From NCBI RefSeq assembly GCF_000142905.1, contig NW_013657634.1, forward strand, positions 1-36,408: a stretch of 36,408 nt of DNA, in the 5' to 3' direction. The position numbers were made by a program, and so were the translations under genes. This stretch comes from Thecamonas trahens ATCC 50062 (Eukaryota; Apusozoa; Apusomonadida; Apusomonadidae). Shown here piece after piece: positions 21,101 through 30,900 of the stretch. A model generated the notes under the pieces. It did not search any database, had not been told where the DNA came from, and worked only from the letters and a program-made list of their open reading frames with translations. Numbering within the stretch: position 1 is the first letter of the stretch; every line of letters begins with the position of its first letter.

Positions 21101-23723
21101 GAGCGATATCGACGCCATCCCGCGCCCGTTGACCACCACCGCGTTGGAGATGGTGGCAGTAGAAGGCGGGTTTGAGCAGTTAGCCACTGTCGAGAGCCCG
21201 ACCTGTCCAGAGAGCACGCTCGACAGGCCGTTGAGCTCAAGAAATACACCAGCATCGTCGGCGTACGCGCTTTGCGGCGAGAATGACGAGATGGTGGATG
21301 AAGTGACGTCGACCACAGTGATGACCGGGCCCGTCTGGCGCGCAAACGACACGCCGCCATCGACCGAGTAGCACACGTGATACGCGCCCGCCGCAAGTGA
21401 TGGCGCCACGAGGACAGACCCAGTCGCAGAGTACGGCACAGCCGGTGCAACATGGTTATCCACGACACATGACGGTGCTCCGCTGGCGACGAGCGCAAGA
21501 CGGGTGCCGGTGTCGGTCACCTGGGCACCGGAAAAGACAAACCGGGCCGGAGCACCGGCGGCGATAGACGACGGTGTGACCGAGGCGATAGCGTTGACAC
21601 CGCTGGGAGCAACAACCAGCTGGATGCCGGTCATCTCGACCCGCAGAGAACTGGTCGACGATCGAACGCAGAGCTTGTAGGTACCAAAGGTCGGAATAGA
21701 GACGCCGGTGTAGCGGCCGCTCTCCGAGTCGTACGCAGCCTCGTACTGCGGCGAACCGTTGAGCAGTCAGTGGAAAAGGCAAACTGCGAAGTCTGCGAGT
21801 GGATGCGGTGGCCCGGGGCGACGGCAAAGGTGGCGGTAAAGGTCACGCCGGCACCGACGGTCCTGGGCGTCATGGCGGTGATCGAGGTCGGAGTGACGAG
21901 GACGTGGGTGAGGGAGAGCATCGGCTGGTGGACCCAACTGGCGCGGCTCGATCGGGCGCAGACCTCGTAGCTTGTTGTCTTGCCGTAGATGTTGGTGGCA
22001 GCCTCGAGAGTCGGACGATCAAAGGTGGCCGATGCCGCCGCGATGGGGGCGGTGAGAACTCTCCCAGATGCAGCTTCGCAGACAGACTTGAGCTCGGCGC
22101 ATGCACGCGTACATGTAGCTATCTGCAAGTGAGTTGTGGCCGCGAAGCAAGCCGTCGTTCGACTTTCGTCCGACCGATGACGATGTCTTCTTGTGAGCTC
22201 GGCTCGTCATCCTGAAAGCTGTCAAAGAAACCACGCTGGGCGTTGGTTGTCCGCGTCACCTTGGAGATGTGCTGCGTTTCGGGCTGGAAGCCGTCCAAAT
22301 TGCCGACAAGGGCGCGCGGGTTGACCAACATGCGCATGCTGGTCCAGTACACGTCGCCTTGGGTGGGATAGCTGGTCGGATTTGGCTGGCTAAAGTACCA
22401 GGAAAAGATGGCGGCCCACTCCTCAGGTGTACCCTGATCAGCGAGGAAGCCGCCCTGCTCGGCGCAAGTGCGCGAAGCTTGCTGATGAGAGCGAGGAGTG
22501 GTCTCAACGAGCCAGGCGCACGCCTTGGTGGCCGGGTAGAACACGTTGGACACGCCGCGCAGCGCACAGTCGGCGGCAGGATCAGCGTTGACGGCACTGG
22601 AGTCGACGACCAGAAGCTCTGCGTTTGGCGCAGAGGCGTAGGGCAGGCTGGTGGTCGTGAGCGCGAGCGTGCCCTCGGCCGACGAGCCGTGGGCAACAAG
22701 CGACGGGGTGAGATCGGTAAAGGTGGTTGGGTACGGTCGGCCGAGTACAAGCTCGACCTGGACGTCGGACTGCAGCCTCCAGTTCTCACCCAGATCGTTC
22801 GAGATGCAAATACCGACCTTGTTGCCGATGAGCGACGCGGGCAGAGGGTTCTCCATCCAAAAGTACGACGAGCGCAGCGGCTGGACACCCTGCACCGCGG
22901 AACAGTCGGTGGTGGTAAACCCGATAAGTGCGGTGAACGAGGGCGTGATGATGGTCGATCGGACCAGGACTGGAACTTCGTGGTCGGCTGGGTTGGTGTA
23001 AAACGTCACTGGCGAACGAGGACTGGCCGAGATGTACTCGAGCATCTCATGGTCGGGATCAAACCGCATGCAGTACATGCGATTGTCAGAATTGGTCGGC
23101 GATGCCATGTCCCAATCATCAGACCCCCGCATCCCGGTGTACTGGACACTGGTGACGGAGCCGGGGCTTGGAGACCCGCTGTGCCAGTTCACAAACTTGT
23201 ACTGCAGACCGTCGATGCCGCGATACTGATACTGGTAGATGACCGGGTCTGGATTGGACGCCCAGTCGGCGTAAAAGTTGCGGATGAGCCCGTACGCGTA
23301 CTTTTTGTTTTTCTCCTGCCTCACGCGGATGAAGTTGTCATCAACATCATAACCCCCGTGTCCCATGAAGCTGTCGAGGACGGACGACGGCGTCCAAGGC
23401 AGAAAGAACTCGCTCCCAAGGGCGGCGCATTCGGCGTACGCGTCGCGGGCATCTGGCTTGTTGTCCTTGTCCGACTTCCATTCAAAGCCGCCCCATGTTA
23501 CGGTTCTCACGTCTGTGTCCAAGCCTAAAGTGAGTGCATTGCGTGGAGTGGAAGGGAGGGCTGCAAAGGCCGAGCGCGCGGTGTGTGCGTGAAATGGACA
23601 AAAAATGTTGCAACGCAAAACAACAGCATGTTGGTTCTCCAGCAAGCCCACGTCCTACGTACTTGCATGAGCAACACCTGCGAGCGCAAAGGCCACAAGA
23701 CAGGCTAAAAGCGCCTGTTTCAT
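15162..23723 (-). CDS. Plexin-like receptor: lectin domains, Ig-like repeats, PSI/IPT, TM helix, RasGAP
   Basis: Exon 1 (23723-23663) encodes the signal peptide MKQALLACLVAFALAGVAHA; exon 2 starts at 23524. Then come a C-type-lectin-like domain (~23500-23080), a second one (~22545-22105, YPATKACAW, CAEQGGFLAD), and about 16 repeats of ~100 residues marked by YxVCYSxDGG...Q motifs (one at ~22770 between the lectins, the rest to ~17700). PSI (~17640-17560), IPT, PSI (~17230-17100), IPT, a TM helix (SSIVGIAVAGAVCCLLIVLL, ~16775-16700) with KRKR stop-transfer, and a RasGAP domain follow. The Arg finger (MFRTNSFATK) and FFFLRF motif are intact, so it should stimulate GTP hydrolysis on a Ras/Rap GTPase at the plasma membrane. 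PSI-IPT-PSI-IPT-TM-RasGAP is the plexin order; no Sema domain is seen. The frame breaks near 22170, 22100, 21767, 17436, 16165 and 16085, mostly fixable by one base. Either draft errors or decay; conserved motifs favour errors. Total ~2,800 aa. Confidence 0.75.
15450..16600 (-). other. RasGAP domain of the plexin-like receptor, with a ~110-residue insert
   Basis: The N-terminal half contains LHAVVDVTQATEADKVAKAV, the Arg-finger stretch MFRTNSFATKMFKTYSK and GLDYVHATI. The middle helix YLPVAFRELFAHV is in the next frame (about 16163-16085). The C-terminal half has GGFFFLRFMVPCITAPESYG, RKLLVLIGKVLQNLSN and FNDFIVSNERVMAELF. Spacing up to the middle helix fits SynGAP/p120GAP-type domains without gaps. 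Between the middle helix and FLRF lies a helical insert of about 110 residues (MSTENLAAIV ... TQQQNAIAV). Plexins also interrupt their GAP domain with an inserted domain (the RBD); this one looks helical and is not obviously related. Confidence 0.75.
23525..23662 (-). other. Intron of the plexin-like receptor gene (138 nt)
   Basis: The donor is ATGCAA|GTACGT and the acceptor is CTCACTTTAG|GC. Phase 1 on both sides makes one Ser codon (A|GC) and joins the signal peptide to SLDTDVRTVTWGG in frame. Without this intron the lectin frame has no signal peptide. Confidence 0.75.
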
Positions 23724-24161
23724 GGTTCTGTGCTAAAGGCGTGTTCGCCGAGTTGGGTATCCAGAGCTGTGGTCGTGAGTGTGTGCGGGGCGCGGCCGCG
23801 GCGGTCAACAACTTGCGGCAGAGAAAGATCATGGTCGCGGAGGTAGCAGCGCAGTCAGTAGAGTGCCACTGACCCCCCCCCACCCCCACCACCACCACCA
23901 CCGCCACCACCAACCTACGTGTAATCGTCCAATGCTCTTTGTGCAACTGGGGCCTGCTGGCCTGCTGGCTTAACACTTCTGGCTTGCCGGCTCATGGCTT
24001 CTTGTCGTGTGGCCAGCCGGGGCACACCAGCAAAAGGGGCAAACCACGACCTTTCCGGGAACGGCAGTCGGCGCGAGGGAGAGGGAGGCAGGGCAGCCAC
24101 CCGAGCCACAGCCCCCGCACTTGCGACACCCACAGCCACCTGACCGGACAAGGACTCGAAC
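23724..24161. other. Divergent promoter region
   Basis: 438 nt between the start of the plexin-like receptor (minus) and the start of the 570-aa protein (plus). It holds a C9 run (23873-23881), followed by a short CCA/CCACC-type repeat (to ~23912). No convincing open frame: apparent frames here show no domains. It should carry both promoters. Confidence 0.6.
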
Positions 24162-25874
24162 ATGGCAGCGGTGGGCAGTGGTGGCGACGGCGAGCCGGTG
24201 CTGGCGGTGCTGGCGGGCGGGGCGGTGGTCCGGGTGGCTGCCGACGGCGACGGGCTGGCCGCCGACGTGTACGTCGTGCTACGGGACGAGGCTGCAGCGG
24301 CGGCTGGGGCGGAACTGGGCGGAGGCGTGGAACTGGTTGCCCATCCGCAGCTGGGGCATGTAGCTGCACTGCGGCTGCCGGGCCTGCGGGTGGTGGGCGT
24401 GGCGGGTGTGCCAGGCGTACCGGCGGCGCGAGTGACGACCGAGGCCGCCGACGGCGAGCTGGGCGAGGCGATCATCGCACGGCGCCGCGGGCGGTGGACG
24501 GTGGCCCGGACACATGCCAGCGGTGGCAGGGGGAGTAGACGAGCTCGAGTTGGGCGGCGGAGCGATGTTGCACTCGGAGACGGCGTCCGGCTGGCTGTTG
24601 CTAGTGGCGAGGTGCTTGTGATGCGCGGGGCAGTGCCGGTAGCAGCGTGTCCGGTCGGCGAGGGCGAGGTGCGGCTGGCGGCAGCGATACCGGTGACCGG
24701 TGGTCGGTATGTAGTCGGGGCGGTAGTGGGTGGTGTGCGGATGGTTGTGGTTGTCTCACCGCCAGCCCGTGGCCGGGCCTGCGCACCGTGGGCAGTGTCG
24801 GCGGTGCCGGTCCACGGTGATCGCGGCCGCGCCGGCGGCATCCCGCTTGCTGGCGGCTTTACCGCTCCGCACCAGCTGCTATTTGTTGATGCTGCGCTGG
24901 AGCAGGTGGTGCTTGTGAAGCCAGAAGCGGTTGCAGAGGCGGCAGCGGTCCCGGAAGCGCCAGTTGCGACTGGCGGACCGGCGACGCCGCTGATGGCGCC
25001 GCTGGCCGCTGCGCTGGCAGGGCGAGCGCAGACGAACGCGTGTATGCTAGCCAGCGAGGATGCCGCGCTGATAGCTGAGACTGCCATGGCTCGGCTCGTG
25101 GCGGATCAGCTGGCACAGCGGGAGCCGTCGCGGGCGGCGGCGGACGAGCTGCTCGGTGGCCTTGTCCCGCTCGTCGGCACGCCGCCAAACAATGGCCGGC
25201 TCACCACGCCCGCCAAGTCAGCTGCAGCTCCAGCCGCGAGTCTGGTCAAGCTGCACAGTGTTGAGGCTGTGGCCGGCTCGGGCGTGGCGCTTGTGATCTA
25301 CCACCCCGAGCCACTGGGCCCCGGGCTGATGATGGTCTCGGGCGCCCAGGCGAGCCAGCCGATGACAACGGTGACGCGGGCGTCTCCTGAAAGCGCCCTG
25401 GTAGTGGTCTGGCTGGACATTGACGAGGCGGTGCTGTACACGGGTGCGCCATGGGTGATGTACACCGAAGCCTCACTCCCGCGGGCGGTGCTGACTCTCG
25501 AGCGCAACGCGCTTGCGGCGGCGACGACGTCGCAGCCATCGCTCGCGGCAGCCCAAGCGCTCTTTTTCCATCCCAAGACGGCCACGCTCGAGCTTTGCAT
25601 AGTTGGCGACGGCGTGATCGAGGCTCTTGCAGCCTGCGGGCTATCCGCGCTCCCGCCACCGCTCATCCCGTTGTCGCTTAGCGCCCCAGACGCGGTCTGG
25701 CTGGCTGGCCCAGGGCTGGCGGCGCGTGTTGTCACCAGTCGACGGCAGCTTACGCTTGTGGGATGGACAAGTCCATCCGTGGCGCTTGCCGCGCAGACTG
25801 TGCTGCGCTGCGGGCTGTGCGTGCGGGCTGTGCGTGCGGGCGTGACAGGCGATGCTGGCAAAGGAGCCGCGTAA
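24162..25874 (+). CDS. Uncharacterised 570-aa protein
   Basis: A long open frame very rich in Ala, Val and Gly, starting GAACATGG. No signal peptide, TM helix or known motif is recognised. The first ~270 residues alternate short hydrophobic strands (VLAVLAGGAVVRVAA, YVVGAVVGGVRMVVVV), so a beta-rich fold such as a propeller is possible. The middle (~270-370) is Ala-rich helix with APAP-like linkers, and the last 200 residues return to strands (GVALVIYHPEPLGPG, LVVVWLDIDEAVLYTG). Between about 24530 and 24602 the frame reads an unlikely Arg-rich stretch. The neighbouring frame there gives VDELELGGGAMLHSETASG, which looks more protein-like, so a G5 run and a second site may each be off by one base. 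Opposite-strand open frames look like shadows. Existence as a gene is likely; function unknown. Confidence 0.55.
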   Translation: MAAVGSGGDGEPVLAVLAGGAVVRVAADGDGLAADVYVVLRDEAAAAAGAELGGGVELVAHPQLGHVAALRLPGLRVVGVAGVPGVPAARVTTEAADGELGEAIIARRRGRWTVARTHASGGRGSRRARVGRRSDVALGDGVRLAVASGEVLVMRGAVPVAACPVGEGEVRLAAAIPVTGGRYVVGAVVGGVRMVVVVSPPARGRACAPWAVSAVPVHGDRGRAGGIPLAGGFTAPHQLLFVDAALEQVVLVKPEAVAEAAAVPEAPVATGGPATPLMAPLAAALAGRAQTNACMLASEDAALIAETAMARLVADQLAQREPSRAAADELLGGLVPLVGTPPNNGRLTTPAKSAAAPAASLVKLHSVEAVAGSGVALVIYHPEPLGPGLMMVSGAQASQPMTTVTRASPESALVVVWLDIDEAVLYTGAPWVMYTEASLPRAVLTLERNALAAATTSQPSLAAAQALFFHPKTATLELCIVGDGVIEALAACGLSALPPPLIPLSLSAPDAVWLAGPGLAARVVTSRRQLTLVGWTSPSVALAAQTVLRCGLCVRAVRAGVTGDAGKGAA

Positions 25875-25932
25875 ACAGCATGGCATGGTGCGGGGGTTGC
25901 CTGTGCGGCCGCGCGTCGGCGGCGGCAGGTGC

Positions 25933-25958
25933 GGGGGGGGAGGGGGGGGGGGGGGGGG
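25933..25958 (+). repeat. Poly-G tract upstream of the secreted protein gene
   Basis: Eight G, one A, seventeen G, followed by an AGGTCG repeat. It lies 64 nt before the start codon at 26022, on the sense strand. Confidence 0.95.
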
Positions 25959-26021
25959 CGAGGTCGAGGTCGAGGCAGACTCGACTCACGCGTGGCGGCC
26001 AGAAACAGGCTGGGCGGTGAC

Positions 26022-26738
26022 ATGATGGCAACGACGGGTGCAGGCAACAAGAGCGCAGGCGGCAGGCCTGGTAGAGTGGCGGCGTGGGTGGTAGCGGTGG
26101 TGGTGGCGGTGGCGGTGGCATGTGCGGGGAGCGCGACTGGGCAGAGTCCGCCTGTGTGGCCGGGCACCTTTACCATTGCTTTCAACGAGACGGCGTCGAT
26201 TCCGCATATCATCTCGGGCCAGACGACAGGCGTCATGTACTACGATGCGGCGCACGGGCGGTCGCTGGTGACGCGGGTGAATGGCAAGTACGACCGGTAC
26301 TGCGGCTCGGTGGAGATTGCGCGGAACACGCCGTGCAACCACCTGGTGGTGCCGTCGGCGTCGGGCCAGCAGGTGCGGTACCTCGACTTTCCCGAGCGCA
26401 AGTACTGCTGCCAGTGCTGCACCCAGGCGCAGGGCTGCGGCGTGGTGAGCCCTGATTGGATGGCCAACGCCACGTTTGAGGGCGAGACCACGTACGGAGG
26501 CTACAACACATACGAGTGGAACGCCAAGGGTCTGCAGGCGAACCTCTACTACGAAACCGTCGATGGCTCCATCCCGGTCCGCCTCAACCAGGTTCCCGAC
26601 GATGTGCAAGACTTTGATCCCACCACTTGGTCCACTGCCCCGCTCGACGACTCGCTCTTTGACGTCCCGTCGTACTGCGGTGGCAAGTGCTACACCTCGG
26701 TCGTCTGTGACCTCCTTAACCACGCGCCGATCTTCTGA
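26022..26738 (+). CDS. Secreted cysteine-rich protein, ependymin-like layout
   Basis: A 238-aa protein from ATGATGGCA at 26022; the frame is open further upstream only through the poly-G tract. A signal peptide with a hydrophobic core (VAAWVVAVVVAVAVACAGSA) precedes a cysteine-rich body. Recognisable blocks are VMYYDAAHGRSLVTR, YCGSVE, FPERKYCCQCCTQAQGCGVV, PDWMANATFEG, then GLQANLYYETVDGS and LFDVPSYCGGKC. I recall proteins with this CCxCC...GCGVxxPDW...LPSYC pattern in other protists, where they are unnamed, and the layout is like ependymin-related proteins (a lipid/hydrophobic-ligand fold). That relation is a guess from the layout. Asn-linked sites (NETA, NATF) fit export. Role unknown. 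Confidence 0.72.
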   Translation: MMATTGAGNKSAGGRPGRVAAWVVAVVVAVAVACAGSATGQSPPVWPGTFTIAFNETASIPHIISGQTTGVMYYDAAHGRSLVTRVNGKYDRYCGSVEIARNTPCNHLVVPSASGQQVRYLDFPERKYCCQCCTQAQGCGVVSPDWMANATFEGETTYGGYNTYEWNAKGLQANLYYETVDGSIPVRLNQVPDDVQDFDPTTWSTAPLDDSLFDVPSYCGGKCYTSVVCDLLNHAPIF

Positions 26739-26806
26739 GGCTCTGCCCGAGTGTGATCGGCGGCTGACATGAGCATAAAGGCCAATTTTGTGATGTCTGC
26801 CCGTGT

Positions 26807-27158
26807 GAGGAGGAGGAACAGTTATGTTACGAGTGAATACGTACGATATGTTTGGACCGATATTGAGCGGAATACGAGAGCCAACGCGCTAGCGAATGCT
26901 GCTACTGGCTTGCGCGTGTAGCCTTTCACATGTGGTGAAGATGCCGAGCATGACTGGGCGTTCTACTGACCAGGGAGAGAACCAAACGCGATGTCCGAGA
27001 TCTCACGTGGATAAAGGCTTGAGTAAAAAAAACTACAAATATCACCCTCAAATGGCCGAAAATAATACTTTTACATAACTCAAATCAATTTTACATACAA
27101 AATATTGAGATTGCGTCGTGTTTTTAATATATTTATTTTTTTTATAGTATTAGATTTT
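26807..27158 (+). repeat. First copy of a ~353-bp tandem duplication
   Basis: It starts GAGGAGGAGGAACAGTTATG and ends TAGTATTAGATTTT. The first ~210 bp are of balanced composition; the last ~135 bp are strongly AT rich (AAAAAAAACTACAAATATC ... TTTTTAATATATTTATTTT), in sharp contrast to the GC-rich genome. It carries no convincing gene; a 60-codon frame through it has no recognisable features. Confidence 0.92.
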
Positions 27159-27513
27159 GAGGAGGAGGAACAGTTATGTTACGAGTGAATACGTACGATA
27201 TGTTTGGACCGATATTGAGCGGAATACGAGAGCCAACGCGCTAGCGAATGCTGCTACTGGCTTGCGCGTGTAGCCTTTCACATCACATGTGGTGAAGATG
27301 CCGAGCATGACTGGGCGTTCTACTGACCAGGGAGAGAACCAAACGCGATGTCCGAGATCTCACGTGGATAAAGGCTTGAGTAAAAAAAACTACAAATATC
27401 ACCCTCAAATGGCCGAAAATAATACTTTTACATAACTCAAATCAATTTTACATACAAAATATTGAAATTGCGTTGTGTCTTTAATATATTTATTCTTTTA
27501 TAGTATTAGATTT
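27159..27513 (+). repeat. Second copy of the ~353-bp tandem duplication
   Basis: It follows the first copy directly, head to tail. The copies are nearly identical: this one has an extra CACAT at about 27282-27286, a few single-base changes near 27465-27480 and a shorter T run. The near identity implies a recent event. I find no inverted termini or flanking target duplication. Confidence 0.92.
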
Positions 27514-27972
27514 ATATGTTTTTATAGTTGGAACTGAGTCGTACATGTCGGGACCTGAAATCACTGATTTGTCCGCACAGTACGTATGCGCGCCGGAACT
27601 TCCGGCGGTGCTTGAAGCACCGATGCGCATTCGACGGCCTTTGCCGGTCTGTCTCTGACAATTCTGCTGTAGCCACTACATGCACACCTAGTTCGGAGAC
27701 AATGTGCTGTGATCTGCGTGCTACAGATGCCGAAAACCATTCGTCTGCCTTGTTGCGCGCCACGGACGGCCGGGCCGCACGAGAGCGTTCTCAGGCTCTC
27801 GGCACCGCCATTGGATGGGCAGTGTGTGTGGTCCATCGCATGCAGCCTACACCCCGAGTCTCACTCTACACAAACACACACACGCACCACGTGGTGCATA
27901 CCGCGGCAGGTGACCTGGCCAGGCCGGCCGGCCTGCGGCCGGGTCAGCTACCGGTTGGCTGCTTCTGCCATT
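27514..27972. other. Spacer 3' of the CCDC57-like gene, with a strong hairpin
   Basis: The stretch continues AT rich for ~20 nt, then returns to GC-rich DNA. At 27884-27897 is a perfect 14-bp palindrome, GCACCACGTGGTGC, after a CA-rich run. At 27911-27946 is an inverted repeat (TGACCTGGCCAGGCCGG against CCGGCCT-GC-GGCCGGGTCA), 27 nt beyond the stop of the minus-strand gene. It could act in 3'-end formation of that transcript. A 163-codon plus frame here has no protein-like features and I do not count it as a gene. Confidence 0.6.
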
Positions 27973-30900
27973 TTAAGCACGAACATTGTAGTTGCGGACA
28001 GACTTGCGCCGCTGAATAAGAGCCTCGCGCTTCTTGCGGAGCGAGCGGAGCTTGCGCTTGCGCGACGAAGCGGTACCGCGCTCACGGATACGCTCGCGCT
28101 CGCGCTCGCGTGACCGATCCCTAAGCGCCTCGGCCTCGCCCGTCACCGCGAGGCCGAGCTGCGAGCGGACACCCGCCATTTTGGCCGAGAGAACCGGGGA
28201 GGCCGGCGCGGCCGGCGCGGCCGGCCCGGTCTCGGCTCCGCGGTGCCGACCTCCGCGACTGCGAGGGAGCTCATCGTCGTCATCGAAGGAGTCGTGTGCC
28301 GCCCACGACCGCGACGCGAGCTCCGACTTGAGCGCTGCGTTCTGGGCCGAGAGCTGGGCCATTTCGCGCTCAATAGCCGCCAGCCGCGACGACGGGTCAG
28401 ACGATGGGGCCGGAGCCGGAGCAGGAGCCGGAGCCGGGGCTGGGGCCGGGGCCTGCGGCGCAGGCGCAGCATATGCCCGCTGAAGGTCCGACTTGAGCAG
28501 GTTCGAGAGATCAAGCAGCTTCTCGCGCTCACCCATCAGCCGCTTGATGTCGGCATGGGCCTCGTCGAGCTGGGCCTTGAGCTCAAAGACTGCCATGTTG
28601 ACGCCGCCGGCGCCCGGTGCGGTCGCGGTACCGTCCATCCGTGCCCGCAGCGCCGCAACCTGTGCCTGCAGCTCTGCGACAATGCCCGACGACGCAGCGT
28701 CGGCAACGGCAGCCTCACCGGCAGCAGCCAGCGGCGCCATGACATCGGTTGCCCGCGCCCGCGCCTCGGCAGCCTCGACCCGACGCGCAAGCTCGTACAC
28801 CTGTGCCTCGCGGTCGGCAAGCTGTGCCTGTGCCACCGCATGCGCTGACGCCAGCGAGTCAGCCTCCTGCCGCGACGCCGCCAGCGCATTCTCGAGCTCA
28901 TGCGCCCGTGCCACCTGACTCCGCGACTCAGCGAGGAGCTCGTACATCTCGGTCCGCTGCTTCTCGATGACTCCGTTGAGATCTGCGAGCTGCGAGCGAA
29001 GGAGCGAGACCTGGGCGCCCTCAGCAGCGGCCGCCGCGCCAGCACCAGCAGCTGCTGCCGCCTCCAGTGCCGCATTCTTAGCCTCGAGTGCCGCAAGCGA
29101 GGCGCGGAGCTCGCGGACGGTCGATGACTCGCCTGCCGCCGCTGACGCCGCCGCCGACGCCGAAAGCTCCTCCATGTCGGCGCGCATCGTACGCACCACC
29201 TCGCGGATCTTTGCGTTCTGACTCTCCAGCTCGGCAATTCGCGCCTTGGCCGCCCGCGCCTCGGCATGGGCCTCGGCCAGCTCCTCAGCATCGACCGCAG
29301 CAGTTCCAGGCTTGGTCGCCGACAGAGCCGGAGACGCAGCCGCGCGCTCGGCGGCAGCGCTCACCCGCGCCTTGGCCCGAGTCACCTCGCCCTGCAGGAT
29401 CTCGCGCTCGGCTGCAACCGAGTCAAGCTGCAGCCGCAGCGCGTCGGCGGCACGCTCGCCGTCGGCGCGGATCTTCTGCGCGTCGAGCACCGCGGCGTCG
29501 CGCTCATCCTCGGCAGTGTCTGCCCGCGAGAGCGCGTCATCACGCTGCAGCTGCAGCGTCCGCACAATCTTCTCATGCCGGAACTGCAGCTGCGCCGCAA
29601 GCTTCTCCGTCCGATCGCGGGCTTCGTCCTCGGCCGCCGCCGCCGCTGCCACCAGCTCGGCTTCGCGCGCCTTGCCAGCCTCGATCTCCTTTTCAAGTGC
29701 CTGGACTTCGCGGCGACGATCACCGGCCGCGGTTTCAGCCGCCGCCAGCGCACCACGAAGCTCCTTGAGCTCGGTCTCACGTGCAGAGAGCTGCGCCTGC
29801 GCTCGCTCTAGCGCCGCTGCTGCCGCCGCCTCCGCCGCCCGCGCCTCCTGCCGCTGGCTCTCGAGCTCAAACTTGGCATCCTTCAGCTTGTCGGCCGCCT
29901 CCCACGCCGCCACTTGCGCCGCATTTTGCAGCGCTCGGATGGCCTCGTCCTTCTCAGCCACCGTCGCCGCAGCCTCCATCCCGGCCTCGGCCGCAGCCTC
30001 GCGGACGCTGGCGAGCTCGCCACGGAGCGAGGCCTCAGCACTCTGCAGCCGCTCGGCAGCCTCGGCTCGGACCGTCGCCAGCTCTTCGGCGGCTCGGGTG
30101 GTAAACGCATCGCGCTCGGCAATCCGTGCCTCCCGCTCGGCCGCCAGCTCGGCTGCAGCCGCCTCGGCAGCCGCCGCACTGGCCTCCTGCGCATGTGTCA
30201 GCTCTGCGCGAACATTGGCGAGGACCTCGTCGGCCACCGCCTTGGCTTCGTGCAGGGCGTCGAATGCAGCCTGCGCCTCAAGCTTGTGCGCCTCAAGCGC
30301 AGCCCGGGCGTCTGCTGCCTCGTCGCGCGCCACCGCCGCTGCCGCAGTCGCCGCATCAGCCGTTGCCCGCGCCTCGTCGCGTGCCTCGCGCAACGCCGCA
30401 GCCTCGCCTTCGGCAGCTTCCACTCGTCCGGCAGCAGCAGCCTCTGCAGCAGCGACCTTATCGGCCGCCGCCGCCTCGGCCCGGGCCACCTTGTCGGCCG
30501 CCTCGTCCCGGACCGCCGCCAACTCGGCGCTCGCACCGGCAGCAGCCTTATCGGCCGCCGTCGCTGCAGCCGTGCGAGCCTCAGCCAGCTCTGCCCGGGC
30601 TGCCCGCAGTGCGTCGTCCAGCGCCGCCCGCTGGCTTGCAGCCTCGCGCTCGGTGGCGTGGGCCTCGGCTTGAGCCTCGCGCAGCGCGTTGGCGCCCTCC
30701 CACTTGGCAGCCTCGAGCGCGAGCCGCAGCTCCGCCGCCACCGCCGCTGCCTCGTTAGCCTCAGCAGCAGCAGCAGCCTTGGCGCTCGCCAGCTCGCCGG
30801 CCGCCGCATCGGCTGCCGCCTTGGCCTCGGCCAGTGCGGCGTCGCGGTCGGCAATGACTGCGCGGAGCTTAAGAAAGGCCTTGTCGTAGCGGGCCAGCTC

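Noticed and set aside
23915-25087. A 390-codon minus-strand frame opposite the 570-aa protein
   Set aside because: Its composition is Ala/Ser/Pro/Thr-rich with no domain, and it starts inside the coding part of the plus-strand gene.
26896-27078. A 60-codon frame in the first copy of the tandem duplication
   Set aside because: It is short and runs into AT-rich DNA as Lys/Asn/Tyr codons. No start context or motif supports it.
27528-28019. A 163-codon plus-strand frame between the duplication and the CCDC57-like gene
   Set aside because: It reads through a CA repeat, a palindrome and a hairpin and ends inside the opposite gene. No protein-like pattern is seen.
29246-30673. A 475-codon plus-strand frame, almost all Ala and Ser
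   Set aside because: It is the complement of the Ala/Glu coiled coil (GCC/GCG codons read as Ala/Arg/Ser) and has no independent features.
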